The notes under the pieces: model-generated
Databases searched by the model: none
Seen by the model: the letters and a program-made list of their open reading frames with translations, nothing else
What the model was told of the DNA's origin: nothing
In this document: piece by piece, positions 9,211-20,055 of the stretch
Position numbering within the stretch: position 1 is the stretch's first letter
Layout of the letters: each line of letters starts with the position of its first letter
From: Hofstenia miamia
Lineage: Eukaryota > Xenacoelomorpha > Acoela
DNA length: 64,000 nucleotides
NCBI GenBank assembly: GCA_004352715.1
Contig: SCFE01000015.1
Coordinates: 1,577,844-1,641,843 of the forward strand
Reading direction: 5' to 3'
Program-made: the position numbers and the translations under genes

Positions 9211-11975
9211 ATTTTCTCATATAGAATTAATATTTTAAAGATTGCTTCGTAAATAGTTTGTTTGAATTCCGCTGTATTCTATTTTGAATTTGTGCACTAA
9301 TTAGTCTTGTTGATTATATTGCTACTCAATGATCTTCAATGTTGTGATCTATAAAGTCCATTGAATATTGATTCCTTCGTAAAACTTTTTTTGGAAGATT
9401 AAATTGCTTGATTAATTTCGTCATAGTTCGACCAAATATTAATGATTTTATGGATTGCATCAGGGATGAGAGATATTTTGTAGTTTATTGAGGATTTATG
9501 TCAGTCATTTTGGAAACCATTTTCAATACATAAAGTTAAATGATGCAATTTGTAATTTGACTTCTTTTATAAACTGTTCAATTATAGATTCCCTGTAGCT
9601 TATCATTTATGTAAGTGAATGAATTAGGTCACTTATAAACTTAAATTTATACCGGGTGTTTTTAATGAGCATGATAAGAGTAATGAAAGATTTACAAATT
9701 GAATCCAATTTTTGATCGCAGAAAGCATCACATATCTTACATAGGACATTCCAACCCAGTTGGTGCTCTCTGAAAATATTAACAACGCTTCTTTTTTATG
9801 GTCTCTGAGTATTTGAAATAATGGGAACTTATACAAAGGAGAAAGCCTGTTTGTTATTCACTAACTAAAAAACTGTGACCAATTGTGAAAGCTCCACAAC
9901 TATCGTTATGAGGACTGAATCCTTAAAAAAAAGAAACTATATGCATTTAGACTTGTTCTTAACAGTACATAATGCTATTTCAACTACAAATTCAATTAAA
10001 AAACAATACAAATAAAGCCAAAAATACGCATACAAAAACAATTAAAATTAGTAGCTTATGCTATGATGATTAAGATGCGTTCTATTGAATTGGATGCATT
10101 TAACTCTTGGAGTATTCTTCTTCAGTTCTTCTCATAAAGAATGGTGTCAGTAAATAAATAAGCTTGCTAATCGGATGAAAATTTTGATACATTTTGTTTT
10201 ACAATGTTTTACAACTGCAGCTTCAATGTTATTTATGATTCGCTGTTAATTTTTATTGGATCAGTGTGATAAACTGCATAAAAGAGATTTCATTTTAACA
10301 TTCTGTGCTTCTAAAGCTACCATTTAACCAGTATCGGCAATTGTCTGGAAATGAATTTTGTGTCAAACTACATGAGGTTGTGAAATCTTAAAAGATTCCC
10401 CAAAATAAAGCGCTTTTAGAAATTGATTTGATTTAAAACTATTTCAACATTTTATTTTGTAAAATATGAAACTTCAAGAATTAATTATCCTTGTTATTTG
10501 TGGCGAAGATGAAAATGATTATCCTCCGCTATACTCTGATCTCCACAACATTATAATTTAGATTACAGGCTACATTCTTATGCAACTTCCATTCAAGAAG
10601 CCCCAATAAAAGATTGTATACTTTGACGATATATCTAATCCCCCATCCAACTACATTGATTTATTGAATGATGGTGAATACATAGATTTATTTATAAAAT
10701 TTATAAAACGTGACCTGAATATAAAATATATTTTTATTTAAATATTGCTTTCTTGTTCTTTATACCATTGCATCTATTTTTTGATGCTATTGAGGTAAGC
10801 AATCGGTTGTCAATTTTGTAAATGTTTATCTAAATATAGCCTAACTTATCTTCTCATCTCAGGTAATGGAAGAGGTTCTTTAAATTGGGCACACAGCAAA
10901 TATTTGTAAATATGCCGATTCTTGTTTACTCAAGAGGAAAGAATTTAGGGCAAATCGCGTTAGCGTGTATTACTATGAGAAAGGCTTGTTCTTAACCTGG
11001 TCGAGGCCGGGGACAAAATAAGCAAACTCTTTAATTATGATGTGAGTCAGGTTCAGGTCTTTATTATTTTTTAGCAATTTTTTTCGTCTATACTTGCATA
11101 TACTTTTATTGTTTTACAATAATAAAGCCTTCAAAATACTACTATGTATGCATTTAATTATATAATTATTACTGATAATATAATTTTATATCATTTCATA
11201 TAATTGTATCCTAACAGTTCAAGATACCTGCCCTACATCCAGAAAGTATCTATTGTATGTATACACAATCAAAATTTCAAAGCTTAATTTAAATAAGTCA
11301 ATTAATGCTATTAAAGAAATAGAAATTCGGTTTGTTCCACTCTATAATGACAAGAATATAAAAATAATGATAATTACATTTAATAATGTAATAGGATATA
11401 TAATATAATGTAAAAAATAATATAATACATGTATGTAAAAATAAGATATTTAAATCTCTCCCAGTGGTTTTGCGAAATAAAGAAAATTTCACAACGTTCA
11501 AAAGGAAACTTACAACATCATTTTCACCAACAGCTAGAACTTAATAACGTTGCACTTTAAAGAACATGTGACACCTTTTACGGCTTATTCGTTGTAGCAC
11601 ATTTGAATTAATTTTTATTGTAAGTAGATGTATATAGAAAGAATACATTACACTAAATTACATTATTGAATTAATTAAATAAAAAGCTAAAATACATATG
11701 AATATTTTAGTGGCATGTAAAACCACTGTTAGTTTTAAATTTATGATACAGATTCATACGACCTTCCAGATTTACAATAACTTCTAAAAAATTTAAGCTT
11801 TTCTTCAACTCTTGCTTAATGATTTTGTACCCCCCCCCCTCCCCAGCGTATCAATGGGGCATAGGAATTCATCACCTTCCGGCTCAAATTTAATTCTATT
11901 CTTTGCAGAACCCTATTGTGAGTACAGCCTCACCATTAGTGTGTTGATGTATTTGTTCATTAAATAAGCCATATA
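9211..11975. other. AT-rich sequence with no supportable gene
   Basis: Only short frames without recognisable domains are present (for example 9633-9836 and 11298-11501, both minus). A run of nine C at about 11830-11838 is the only marked anomaly. Confidence 0.55.
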
Positions 11976-11977
11976 TA

Positions 11978-12597
11978 CAGTGCGTTCGGAAAGTCTCTCC
12001 GCGGTGAGTTTTTTAAAAAAAATTCCAAATTGTTTAAACAATTTACTTATATAGCTTTATATGCTATATGTAACAAGTTTATTAATTATAGAAATTACCT
12101 TTTGATTTACAATAATAAACGTTGAAAATGACGGTTATTATTGGTAAGACACATGTTGACTCCTCGAATCTTGTTCAGAAAGACCTTTTGAAGATAGGTT
12201 CATGTGTTAGCGAAGTAATGAAATCCCGTATAGCTTCTTGATCGATTGTTGTAGGGCTGTCTTCGTAAACAGAACCTTTAGCTGCCTCCTCTCCTCCTTA
12301 ACATAAAAATCTGGCGGGGTCAGATCAGGTGAAAAAGGCGGCCGAATATCCTTTGAAACTACAAGTTCATCAAACACATCTTTTAAGAATCGCATAGTCG
12401 CATGGGCAGTGTGAGCCGTTACTACATCTTGCTGGAAGTACCCGTAACGTTTCTCATTGTTGGTAAGTTGTGCAATAAACGGAGACAAAAAAACATTACG
12501 ATACGTTTCAGAATTTATTGTCTTCTCAAAATTAAGTTAATTAAATGAGCTTAGTTTACATAAAATGAATTTTCACTGCGGGGAGACTTTCCGAACG

Positions 12598-12602
<5 letters not shown>
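11978..12602 (-). mobile_element. Short Tc1/mariner-superfamily element with transposase remnant
   Basis: About 625 bp are bounded by inverted repeats: the left end is CAGTGCGTTCGGAAAGTC and the right end, reverse-complemented, is TAGTGCGTTCGGAAAGTC, with similarity continuing to about 30 bp. Both ends are flanked by TA, as expected for this superfamily. On the minus strand at 12488-12207 is a 93-codon transposase fragment with YFQQDVVTAHTA (catalytic Asp) and PPFSPDLTPPDFY (second acidic region). The N-terminal DNA-binding part is missing. The right end runs directly into a (TA)n array and gap. Confidence 0.82.
12207..12488 (-). pseudogene. Tc1/mariner-like transposase, C-terminal fragment
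   Basis: The 93-residue frame covers the catalytic core: LTNNEKRYGYFQQD with the first visible Asp, a region equivalent to FGDRIISKNIWPP, and SPDLTPPDFY. Related transposases continue FFLWGxLK, but here the sequence diverges after DFY, so the end is decayed. Too short to be active. Confidence 0.75.
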
Positions 12603-12632
<30 letters not shown>

Positions 12633-12727
12633 NNNNNNNNNNNNNNNNNNNNNNNNNNNNNNNNNNNNNNNNNNNNNNNNNNNNNNNNNNNNNNNNNNNN
12701 NNNNNNNNNNNNNNNNNNNNNNNNNNN

Positions 12728-12757
<30 letters not shown>
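12600..12757. repeat. (TA)n array with assembly gap (N 12633-12727)
   Basis: Pure TA on both sides of 95 N. Frames reading YIYIYI through it are artefacts. Confidence 0.95.
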
Positions 12758-12759
<2 letters not shown>

Positions 12760-13398
12760 TATATTCAATAAACGTTATGAAAGAGATACACCGGCTTCGT
12801 TTATTTCAAACATTATCCGTACACAAATATGCGGTAAAAAACTAAATATGCTTACATTAGACTACACTTTATATCATTAATTTAATATTGCATGATCTTA
12901 AAATATTTTCAATAATATCATGAATAGTTGTTTATTTAATAATTGATCTTTGTCTGATTGTTTAGTTATTAGTGCTTCTCTTATTTTTTGATGTTGTGAT
13001 TTAGTCGGATGCAAAAATTTTCTTATCTTGTACCCAGAGCTGCAACCGTGCCTGGTTTTTGAAAGCACGGCCCGGCACGGCACGGTGGGTTTTAGGCACG
13101 GCCCGGCACGGCCCAGCACGGCACGGAGTTGCAAAAATATTTTTTGGGCACGGCACGGCACGGGTTTTGAAAAATATAATTAGGCACGGCGCGGCACGTT
13201 TTCATATTTGGAAACAAATATGGCTTTTAGAATTTTTCAAAATTTCTCTAGTTTATAAAGTGATTACAGCCAGTGTATTATGTCTTATAAGTAAACAAAA
13301 ATTAGTAAATTGAAAATGTATTAGTCAGAATCGCCGAATGCACAATTTCCATGTTGTTCACATGAAATGGGCTTATCATGGATATATATATATATGTA

Positions 13399-14079
13399 NN
13401 NNNNNNNNNNNNNNNNNNNNNNNNNNNNNNNNNNNNNNNNNNNNNNNNNNNNNNNNNNNNNNNNNNNNNNNNNNNNNNNNNNNNNNNNNNNNNNNNNNNN
13501 NNNNNNNNNNNNNNNNNNNNNNNNNNNNNNNNNNNNNNNNNNNNNNNNNNNNNNNNNNNNNNNNNNNNNNNNNNNNNNNNNNNNNNNNNNNNNNNNNNNN
13601 NNNNNNNNNNNNNNNNNNNNNNNNNNNNNNNNNNNNNNNNNNNNNNNNNNNNNNNNNNNNNNNNNNNNNNNNNNNNNNNNNNNNNNNNNNNNNNNNNNNN
13701 NNNNNNNNNNNNNNNNNNNNNNNNNNNNNNNNNNNNNNNNNNNNNNNNNNNNNNNNNNNNNNNNNNNNNNNNNNNNNNNNNNNNNNNNNNNNNNNNNNNN
13801 NNNNNNNNNNNNNNNNNNNNNNNNNNNNNNNNNNNNNNNNNNNNNNNNNNNNNNNNNNNNNNNNNNNNNNNNNNNNNNNNNNNNNNNNNNNNNNNNNNNN
13901 NNNNNNNNNNNNNNNNNNNNNNNNNNNNNNNNNNNNNNNNNNNNNNNNNNNNNNNNNNNNNNNNNNNNNNNNNNNNNNNNNNNNNNNNNNNNNNNNNNNN
14001 NNNNNNNNNNNNNNNNNNNNNNNNNNNNNNNNNNNNNNNNNNNNNNNNNNNNNNNNNNNNNNNNNNNNNNNNNNNNNNN
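13399..14079. other. Assembly gap, 681 N
   Basis: The left flank is GATATATATATATATGTA, so a TA array enters the gap. It lies inside the hAT element 13035-15277 and probably hides the left end of the nested element that ends at 14380. All long frames across it are artefacts. Confidence 0.95.
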
Positions 14080-14380
14080 GTAGGACAAGAAAACTCATCC
14101 AGTACGGACCTATTAGTTGTATTAATTAATTAATTAACTAGCCAATTAAAGTTGATGTTACACTAGGCTATCTTACTCAAGTTATGATATAATTTATATA
14201 ACGAATTAATACATTGCTTTAAAGGACAATGTCACTTTTAGGTGTTGAAATATTTTTAGTAACAACTCCGCACCGCCTCCCATCACACTGCACCGCACCG
14301 CACCGCCAGCCATAAAACTCGATCGCTACCGCAATATACCGCGGTGCGGTGCTCCGCTACCACACAGCGCACATCTCTAG
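14080..14380. mobile_element. Right part of a nested hAT-like element with CACCGC words
   Basis: Sequence around 14268-14375 is packed with CCGCACCGC and GCGGTGCGGTGC words in an AT-rich background and ends GCGCACATCTCTAG. The reverse complement starts CTAGAGATGTGCGC, like hAT termini. The left end is not visible and probably lies in the gap ending at 14079, so the target duplication (predicted TCTGAACT) cannot be checked. Confidence 0.45.
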
Positions 14381-15285
14381 TCTGAACTGTACAGTTCACT
14401 GACAAATTTTAGAGATCTCCACTTATGTTGGATCCGTTTTTTGTAAAAGATGTTTGAGTTGGGTTGTATCAGAAAACCGTAATGCCCTTGCACTTGTGAC
14501 AAATAATCGAATTCAAACTAACAAATCAGTCACTTACATGTGTAATTGTAGTACTTTGCTTGCTAGTTTACTTTAATTTTTGGAAAAAAAACTTATTTTA
14601 TGCCAGAGTTTTAGAACACAATATGTTTCCGGTTTTATATAAAAATATTGTGATCACTTTCGATAAAATTAACTGATATTTACTAAAAATAAGCAGTGAA
14701 AAACAAAAACTATATTTTTGAAAAAGTATTGAAATAGGGCTTGCTTATTTTAATTGAATGTATGTTAATCTAACAATATGAAAATTTAAATAAAGGTAAA
14801 TAATAATTTTTGAAAACTTTTTCTGTATAGATAAATAATGTAATATTTAAGCCATAAACTATAAACTTTGAAATATTAAATAATACAGCAGATTATTTGT
14901 TATGTAATAAATATGCCTTATGACTGTTCGACAGAAACCGCAAAATAAAATATCGAATACAATGTTTGAAATTTTGCAAAATTTCAAACAAGAATTATGC
15001 AGCATAGCGACGGGAACGAGAATTCGAATATTGCTATTGCATTTTAAAAATTCCCGCAATGTAAGTTCTATGCAAATCTATTTCTTAGAATCGTTTATAT
15101 TATCAAACAGATACTAGCATAATGTAATACGAACGTTAAAATAGTACAAAAAGTTGTATTTCTGGCGCTGGTATATTCAATAAATTTTAGGCACGGCACG
15201 GATCAATAACGCAAAATCTTAGGCACTGCACGGCACGAGCACGGCACGGATTAAAGCACGGCACGGTTGCAGCTCTGCTTGTACC

Positions 15286-15681
15286 CAGATGTCGCTTCGT
15301 TTCTAGGACATATGATTTTTCACAATCATCACATTTTATGTATATAAACTAAGGAAGAAACTAATTTTTTTGGGACTCGATCATTCTATTGACACATAAC
15401 TTTTGTTTTGTATAATGTAGATATTGTAATGATCTTTGTCCTTTTTAATGTGGTATTCATTTTTTTAGTTTTTTTCTTATTTGGTTTTCTATATAAGGAA
15501 GCTTTAAATAAACAACAGTCTTGGTTTCATCAGTACTTTTTTCTGAAATGTGCTAGTGGTGTCATTTGAAAATAATGCAATAGAATATTTTTTGATCTAT
15601 TTGGGAAGATAACCGTTATTTTCTAAAATGTTAAAAATTTTGTTAGCTGCAGATGTTCGATAATGTTGGCAATTTGAAGAT
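15286..15681. other. AT-rich spacer of the inverted repeat, no gene
   Basis: This lies between the 2.2-kb hAT and the inner end of the right inverted-repeat arm. No coding potential is visible. Confidence 0.5.
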
Positions 15682-15738
15682 ATCATGCAATATTAAAATT
15701 ATAATATAAAGTGTAAACATATTTAGTTTTTTACCGCC

Positions 15739-16126
15739 CAGGGATGAACACATCCCTAAAATTTAGGCCCAAGAAACTGTAGGCCCTGCCCGAATCCTGA
15801 CCGGCCCATTTTATTTAATGCAAACTCGACCCATTTTCATAATACTCGTCACAAAAATGTCTTGTTTGTTGGTTTGCTCCACAAAAATTTGTACGATAAA
15901 GACACGTCTAATAAAATCTAAGCACATTTTAAATTGAAATTTAAAAAAGTATATGATATTAATATAAAATCTCCATAATTTTAGTTTTCAATTTTGTAAT
16001 TCTAACTTAGATAAAATTCAATGTATTTGCATTAACTATTACGGAATAGTCAGTTTTCAAAATTCAACCCATTTTTGGCCCATCATTTCTATTTTTTCAC
16101 CCGAACCCGGCCCATGTCCATCTCTG
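15739..16126. mobile_element. Non-autonomous hAT element, GGCCC/GACCC word family
   Basis: A 388-bp element starts CAGGGATGAACA and ends, reverse-complemented, CAGAGATGGACA (10 of 12 match). Flanking 8-bp sequences are TTACCGCC (15731-15738) and TTATTGCC (16127-16134), 6 of 8 identical and differing by C/T transitions. The other inverted-repeat arm (near 12830) preserves the uninterrupted site with GCGGTAA, which shows the insertion happened inside the arm and that the left copy is ancestral. GGCCCA, CGACCC and CCCGGCCC words fill the subterminal regions. No transposase. Confidence 0.8.
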
Positions 16127-16144
16127 TTATTGCCTATTGGTATA

Positions 16145-16175
16145 CTGATGATGTTCGAAATAAACGAAACCGGTC
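16145..16175 (+). ncRNA. Hammerhead-ribozyme-like motif in the right inverted-repeat arm
   Basis: CTGATGA (16145-16151) is followed by a short GTT...AAC hairpin, GAAAC (16166-16170) and GGTC ending in the would-be cleavage-site C at 16175. Flanking TATA/TAT bases could give a short helix I, and helix III would have two to three pairs, as in minimal hammerheads of Penelope-like elements. One extra U follows CTGATGA before helix II, which departs from the canonical core. The opposite arm has a mutated version (CGGATAATG...GAAGCC). Activity is unproven. Confidence 0.35.
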
Positions 16176-16249
16176 TATCTCTTTCATAGCGTCTATAGAA
16201 TATGAATATTAGGAAGGTCAGTGTAATCACTTCGAAATATACATATATA

Positions 16250-16566
16250 TAAACATATATATATATATATATATATATANNNNNNNNNNNNNNNNNNNNN
16301 NNNNNNNNNNNNNNNNNNNNNNNNNNNNNNNNNNNNNNNNNNNNNNNNNNNNNNNNNNNNNNNNNNNNNNNNNNNNNNNNNNNNNNNNNNNNNNNNNNNN
16401 NNNNNNNNNNNNNNNNNNNNNNNNNNNNNNNNNNNNNNNNNNNNNNNNNNNNNNNNNNNNNNNNNNNNNNNNNNNNNNNNNNNNNNNNNNNNNNNNNNNN
16501 NNNNNNNNNNNNNNNNNNNNNNNNNNNNNNNNNNNNNNNNNNNNNNNNNNNNNNNNNNNNNNNNNN
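16250..16566. repeat. (TA)n array with assembly gap (N 16280-16566)
   Basis: TA repeats lead into 287 N; the right edge resumes in transposase sequence instead of TA, so part of the element at 16567-16885 may lie in the gap. Confidence 0.9.
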
Positions 16567-16885
16567 TTTTGGATTGATGTTATAGCATCATCACGTCCTC
16601 TAAACCGTTTTCCTTTAAAGGAAGCTTTCATAGACGAAAACAAATAGTAATCGCTTGGGGCTAAGTCTGGTGAGTACGTGGAAATTCTTGTAAATAAGCT
16701 TTAATTTCTTCATCAATATCTACACTTGGTCTTCCTGATCGTTCTGAATCCGCAATATCAAAATCATCGTCATTGAACTTCCTTATCCATCTTTGACATG
16801 TTCTTTCATTCACAACTGTTTCGTTAGTTATTCTTCCTTCCACCACAGCTTCATTTCTGCACCATTCAGTTTTCTTAACCAGCAA
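16567..16885 (-). pseudogene. mariner transposase deletion derivative (N-terminus joined to C-terminus)
   Basis: From the right, the minus strand encodes a helix-turn-helix region with ERTCQRWIRKFNDDDFDIAD and SGRPSVDIDEEIKAYL (16885-16680), as in mariner transposases. It is followed directly, with a frameshift near 16675, by YSPDLAPSDYYLF and SSMKASFKGKRF (about 16675-16600), which belong to the last catalytic block and C-terminus. The central catalytic region is missing, so two distant parts of the protein are fused by an internal deletion. The remainder runs into the gap ending at 16566. Confidence 0.8.
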
Positions 16886-16960
16886 TAATACATTATAATT
16901 CGTAACGATTTTCTATCAACATCTATTCTATAAGCACGAGTCAGTTTTCATAAACAGCAA

Positions 16961-17354
16961 ATTTTTATTTAACGTGATTTGTCAATAGCTATAAATAGCT
17001 ATATATAAATCCGATACTTTTACTAAATAATTATTGCGTGATTTCATATTGTAAAATTTTTTGCAGCAAATTATTGCCTATGATTATAATGTAAGAGCAT
17101 TGCTATGAAATTGTTAATCTACATTGACACTCACTAATTTAATAGCAGCTGTTAATTCTATAAAGACATTTATAAATCATTAAAATAACTTAAAATTAAT
17201 TTAATCTGAAAACTTACATATGTTTTATTTTTATATTTAGGCATTGATAAGCTTAAATAGAAAATTATTTTTCAATTATTGTCAATTAAAAATGTTTAAG
17301 GACACGCACGCATGTATATATATACTAATATAGTCGTATATTTATGTATGTAAG

Positions 17355-17394
<40 letters not shown>

Positions 17395-18206
17395 TGTGCA
17401 TACATACATTTGTGCTAAACGTAAAATTGAACTATATTTGACGGGGAATTTTTTCGGTTCTACAACGTACTCCTTTTGCGCATATTGAATAGAATGCTAT
17501 GATGAATAATTCCTTTCCCTCTTTCCCTGTAATTACTGTCTTTCCTTCGAAAAGCGTTCTTATGTAAATGTTTTTAAAAATAGATTCTTCTGACAAATAC
17601 GAACGGAGTATTCGTTCAGTGTAGTCTTGCTCTCCTCTACAATGAAATTATGCAAAAAGGATTGCACTAGTAACACGGTTAGTAATTTTATTTCATTTAT
17701 ATGCTTTATTTTTTATGTAAAATAAATGTTAATTGCATACTTCTTTAGCTAAGCCCAGTTGAAATCGTTGAAAGACGAACTGTAACAGCCCATCATTTTG
17801 AATCAATAGCTAGGCCTATATAAATCATATTTTGGCAATTACAATAATAGGTAATGCACAAAGATTTTCATGTTTCTATGTGCAATTGAAGCTTCTAAAC
17901 ACTTACATTACAAATAATTCCACCACACTAGAACCTGTAGGATTTACAAAACTTCTTCTAGTGAAAGTAGGTAACTTTAAAAATTGCTTAAAAATAAATA
18001 ACCCATGTAATGTTTGAAATTCTATTAAGCAAATACACAATTCTGTCGTAGCATAATTTTACAAACATTGTTATTATTCATATTTCACCTTCAGTCATGT
18101 ACGGTGTATACATGCTCAAATGATCGTATCTTTCGAGCTATTGCAAAATCAACTGAATATGCATTCTAACTGTGTAAAGAACTGCAATTAAATATATATA
18201 CATATA
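16961..18206. other. AT-rich sequence with a (TA)n array at about 17358-17391
   Basis: No supportable gene. A frame at 17832-18017 has no recognisable features. The TA array is preceded by irregular TATG/GTATA repeats. Confidence 0.55.
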
Positions 18207-18208
18207 TA

Positions 18209-19331
18209 GGGGAGACCGGGGCTAATTGATACAATTTTTTGTATTATTGGTTTTTCAGCCAAGCCCTGCAAGCCATGCACACGATATTTTGCATTTTTGT
18301 TAGCTACAATTTTGACTTAATATATTTAAGAAGTTTTAGAAACTTTTGATAAATTGAGCAAAATGTAGTCATGTGCACATTGTATCAACTTGCCCAAAGC
18401 ACGGGGCAAGTTGATAAATGACATGGGGCAAATTAATACATTAATCTGTCTACGACAAAAAGGTATTAACTATCGGTTACTTGCATGATATTAACAACTG
18501 TCCATTAACAATATGTTATTGAACTTTGTAAACAAGAAAAAACAAAGGTGTATTTAAGTAACCATTTTTTTGTCAAACTGCTTCATGCACAATCCCAATC
18601 TTCATCACAGTTGTGACAAATGTAGATTGAAAGCTCATTCTCATCATGAACGCTGTAAACCAATCGGAACCAGCCTTCTTATTAGTATTCCAAGAATCTG
18701 CTGTCTTCAAGCCCTCTCTGCAAGAAAATTGGTACGTAGACATGATGACGTTAAACCTTAATACATTGAACTGCATTCTAAGCAAAATTTTTCGAGGTCA
18801 TTTTCAACTTATTCCGAAAAGACGTGTCTTGGTTTTCCATATCCAATGTTACATGGTTCATATGCACTAGCTTTGTGTTTTTTCACAGCCCGAAGCAATG
18901 TTGTAAAGTTGTGGCCCTTAGCTGCATCGTCTAAACAGCTATTAACTGTTTGTTGAATGCTTGCAGGTATCAGACCATTATCCGGGGTTTTTCTTTTATA
19001 AGTTTGAACCATCCTCTAAATAAAACTAAATTTGGTCAAATTCTGTGCATTTCTTTGCAGGCTATTTAAGTAGCCCTCACTTATTCAAAAATGGACTCAA
19101 TAACATCTTTTTTGTGAAATTTTATTTTCGGGTTAAATGCACAGAACATATCAAAATTTCAGACAATATCGAGATCCCTGTTTTTGAATAGTTGGAGCAA
19201 TGATATAGTGTGTGGTAAATGAGGTTCATGTGTAATTCTGAAATTGCAAAAACTTTACATAAATTGGCGCTGCAGCAAGTATACATGGCCTGTATTAACT
19301 ACCCCGTGTATCAAGTAGCCCCGGTCTCCCC
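18209..19331 (-). mobile_element. pogo-like DNA transposon derivative with about 25-bp TIR and TA target
   Basis: A 1123-bp element has near-perfect inverted ends: GGGGAGACCGGGGCTA, then one mismatch, then TTGATACA. It is flanked by TA on both sides (18207-18208 and 19332-19333). Minus-strand frames inside encode the N-terminal, DNA-binding part of a pogo/CENP-B/jerky-type transposase. The DDE catalytic domain is absent, so this is a non-autonomous deletion derivative. Confidence 0.82.
18573..19012 (-). pseudogene. pogo/CENP-B-type transposase, N-terminal fragment
   Basis: The minus-strand frame from 19012 begins MVQTYKRKT and continues through a helix-turn-helix region to GYGKPRHVFSE, the psq-type domain order seen in pogo/jerky proteins. 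A second frame (18785-18573) has WNTNKKAGSDWFTAFMMR (second DNA-binding domain, equivalent to KAGxDWxxxFMKR). The frames are separated by stops or shifts. The ORFs on the plus strand here are shadows. Confidence 0.7.
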
Positions 19332-19439
19332 TATTCATTACCCGACTCATAGATTTTCATTCTGAATACTCACGTCTTAAGTCATTTTCTGATAAGCAAA
19401 CATAGCAATCAATTGACATTACGTAACTTCTTAGATCTT

Positions 19440-19730
19440 TCTCAAATAGAGGCATGGATAACATCCGTATCTTTTCTCTCAATTATTCTAAGCTTTGTAC
19501 CCGAACCTGATTCGACCTGAAACCCGAAATTGGGTACATGAATTGCAAAAAAATAATCATGATATATGGTATTTCATCCAAACTATCATAGCCGAAAATA
19601 TCCTGAAATAGCCTGCTCCCTAAGTGTACCCAACACGACCCAAATTCAAATTATTGTGCTTGAACCCGACGGATACCCGACGAAGGGTCGGGTAATGTCG
19701 GGTACATTATGCTGATCTCTGAACCAAGGT
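19440..19730. mobile_element. Possible decayed hAT-like element with CCCGA/GGGTA words
   Basis: Words such as TACCCGAAC, CGACCTG, AAACCCGAAA on the left and GGGTCGGGTAATGTCGGGTA on the right imitate the subterminal arrays of the better-supported hAT elements. The right end, GCTGATCTCTG, reads CAGAGATCAGC when reverse-complemented, a hAT-like terminus. I could not find a matching left end or an 8-bp duplication, so the boundaries are approximate. Confidence 0.4.
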
Positions 19731-19883
19731 TACTAGTGTTTCATACTTCTGTTAGCACTAAGAAGAAATTGTTCTAGAATACAATATATTGTCAGTAATC
19801 ATAATCACTGAGGGCAAGTTTGGTTTTACCATAGATACCTTAAATAGACGCTGAGATCATAGTTTAATTTCTTTAGAGATGTC

Positions 19884-20055
19884 CAACATAAAATCACAAA
19901 AATTCAAATTAAGGTTAATGCTATATTTTCAATATACATTTACAAAAAACATAGAATTCGGTGCTGGAACAACATAAAATCACAAAAATTCAAATTAAGG
20001 TTAATGCTATATTTTCAATATACATTTACAAAAAACATAGAATTCGGTGCTGGAA
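19884..20055. repeat. Perfect tandem duplication of an 86-bp unit
   Basis: The unit beginning CAACATAAAATCAC and ending AATTCGGTGCTGGAA occurs twice head to tail (19884-19969 and 19970-20055) with no mismatch seen. It is either a recent duplication or a local assembly error. Confidence 0.9.

Larger units (their letters stand above)
13035..15277. mobile_element. hAT element with perfect 17-bp TIR, 8-bp TSD and GCACGG subterminal arrays
   Basis: Ends are perfect 17-bp inverted repeats CAGAGCTGCAACCGTGC, flanked by exact 8-bp target duplications CTTGTACC (13027-13034 and 15278-15285). Just inside each end are arrays of GCACGGC words (13065-13195 on the left, 15190-15266 on the right), as expected of hAT subterminal transposase-binding repeats. 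The element contains a 681-N gap (13399-14079) and the right end of another hAT. The frame at 14859-15117 has no transposase motif, so the visible part looks non-autonomous; a transposase could be hidden in the gap. Confidence 0.9.
12761..16210. repeat. Inverted repeat (arms 12761-12897 and 15682-16210) interrupted by two hAT insertions
   Basis: The left arm (from ATTCAATAAACGTTATGAAAG to ATTGCATGAT) matches the reverse complement of the right arm over about 135 bp, once the hAT element at 15739-16126 is removed from the right arm. Shared blocks include GAAAGAGATA.ACCGG, TTCGTTTATTTC, GCGGTAAAAAACTAAATATG and TTTAATATTGCATGAT. The spacer holds the 2.2-kb hAT at 13035-15277; without it the spacer is about 540 bp. 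No open frame is present. The hammerhead-like motif in the right arm and the inverted arrangement suggest the terminal repeats of a Penelope-like element, but this is inference. Confidence 0.65.

Noticed and set aside
12898-13313. ORFs on both strands reading CRAQK...LGRAGP and ARPGTARWVLGTARHGPARH
   Set aside because: They are translations of the GCACGG subterminal array of the hAT element, not proteins.
13321-14133. Five overlapping frames of about 240-263 codons on both strands
   Set aside because: They consist almost entirely of N translated as X across the gap 13399-14079.
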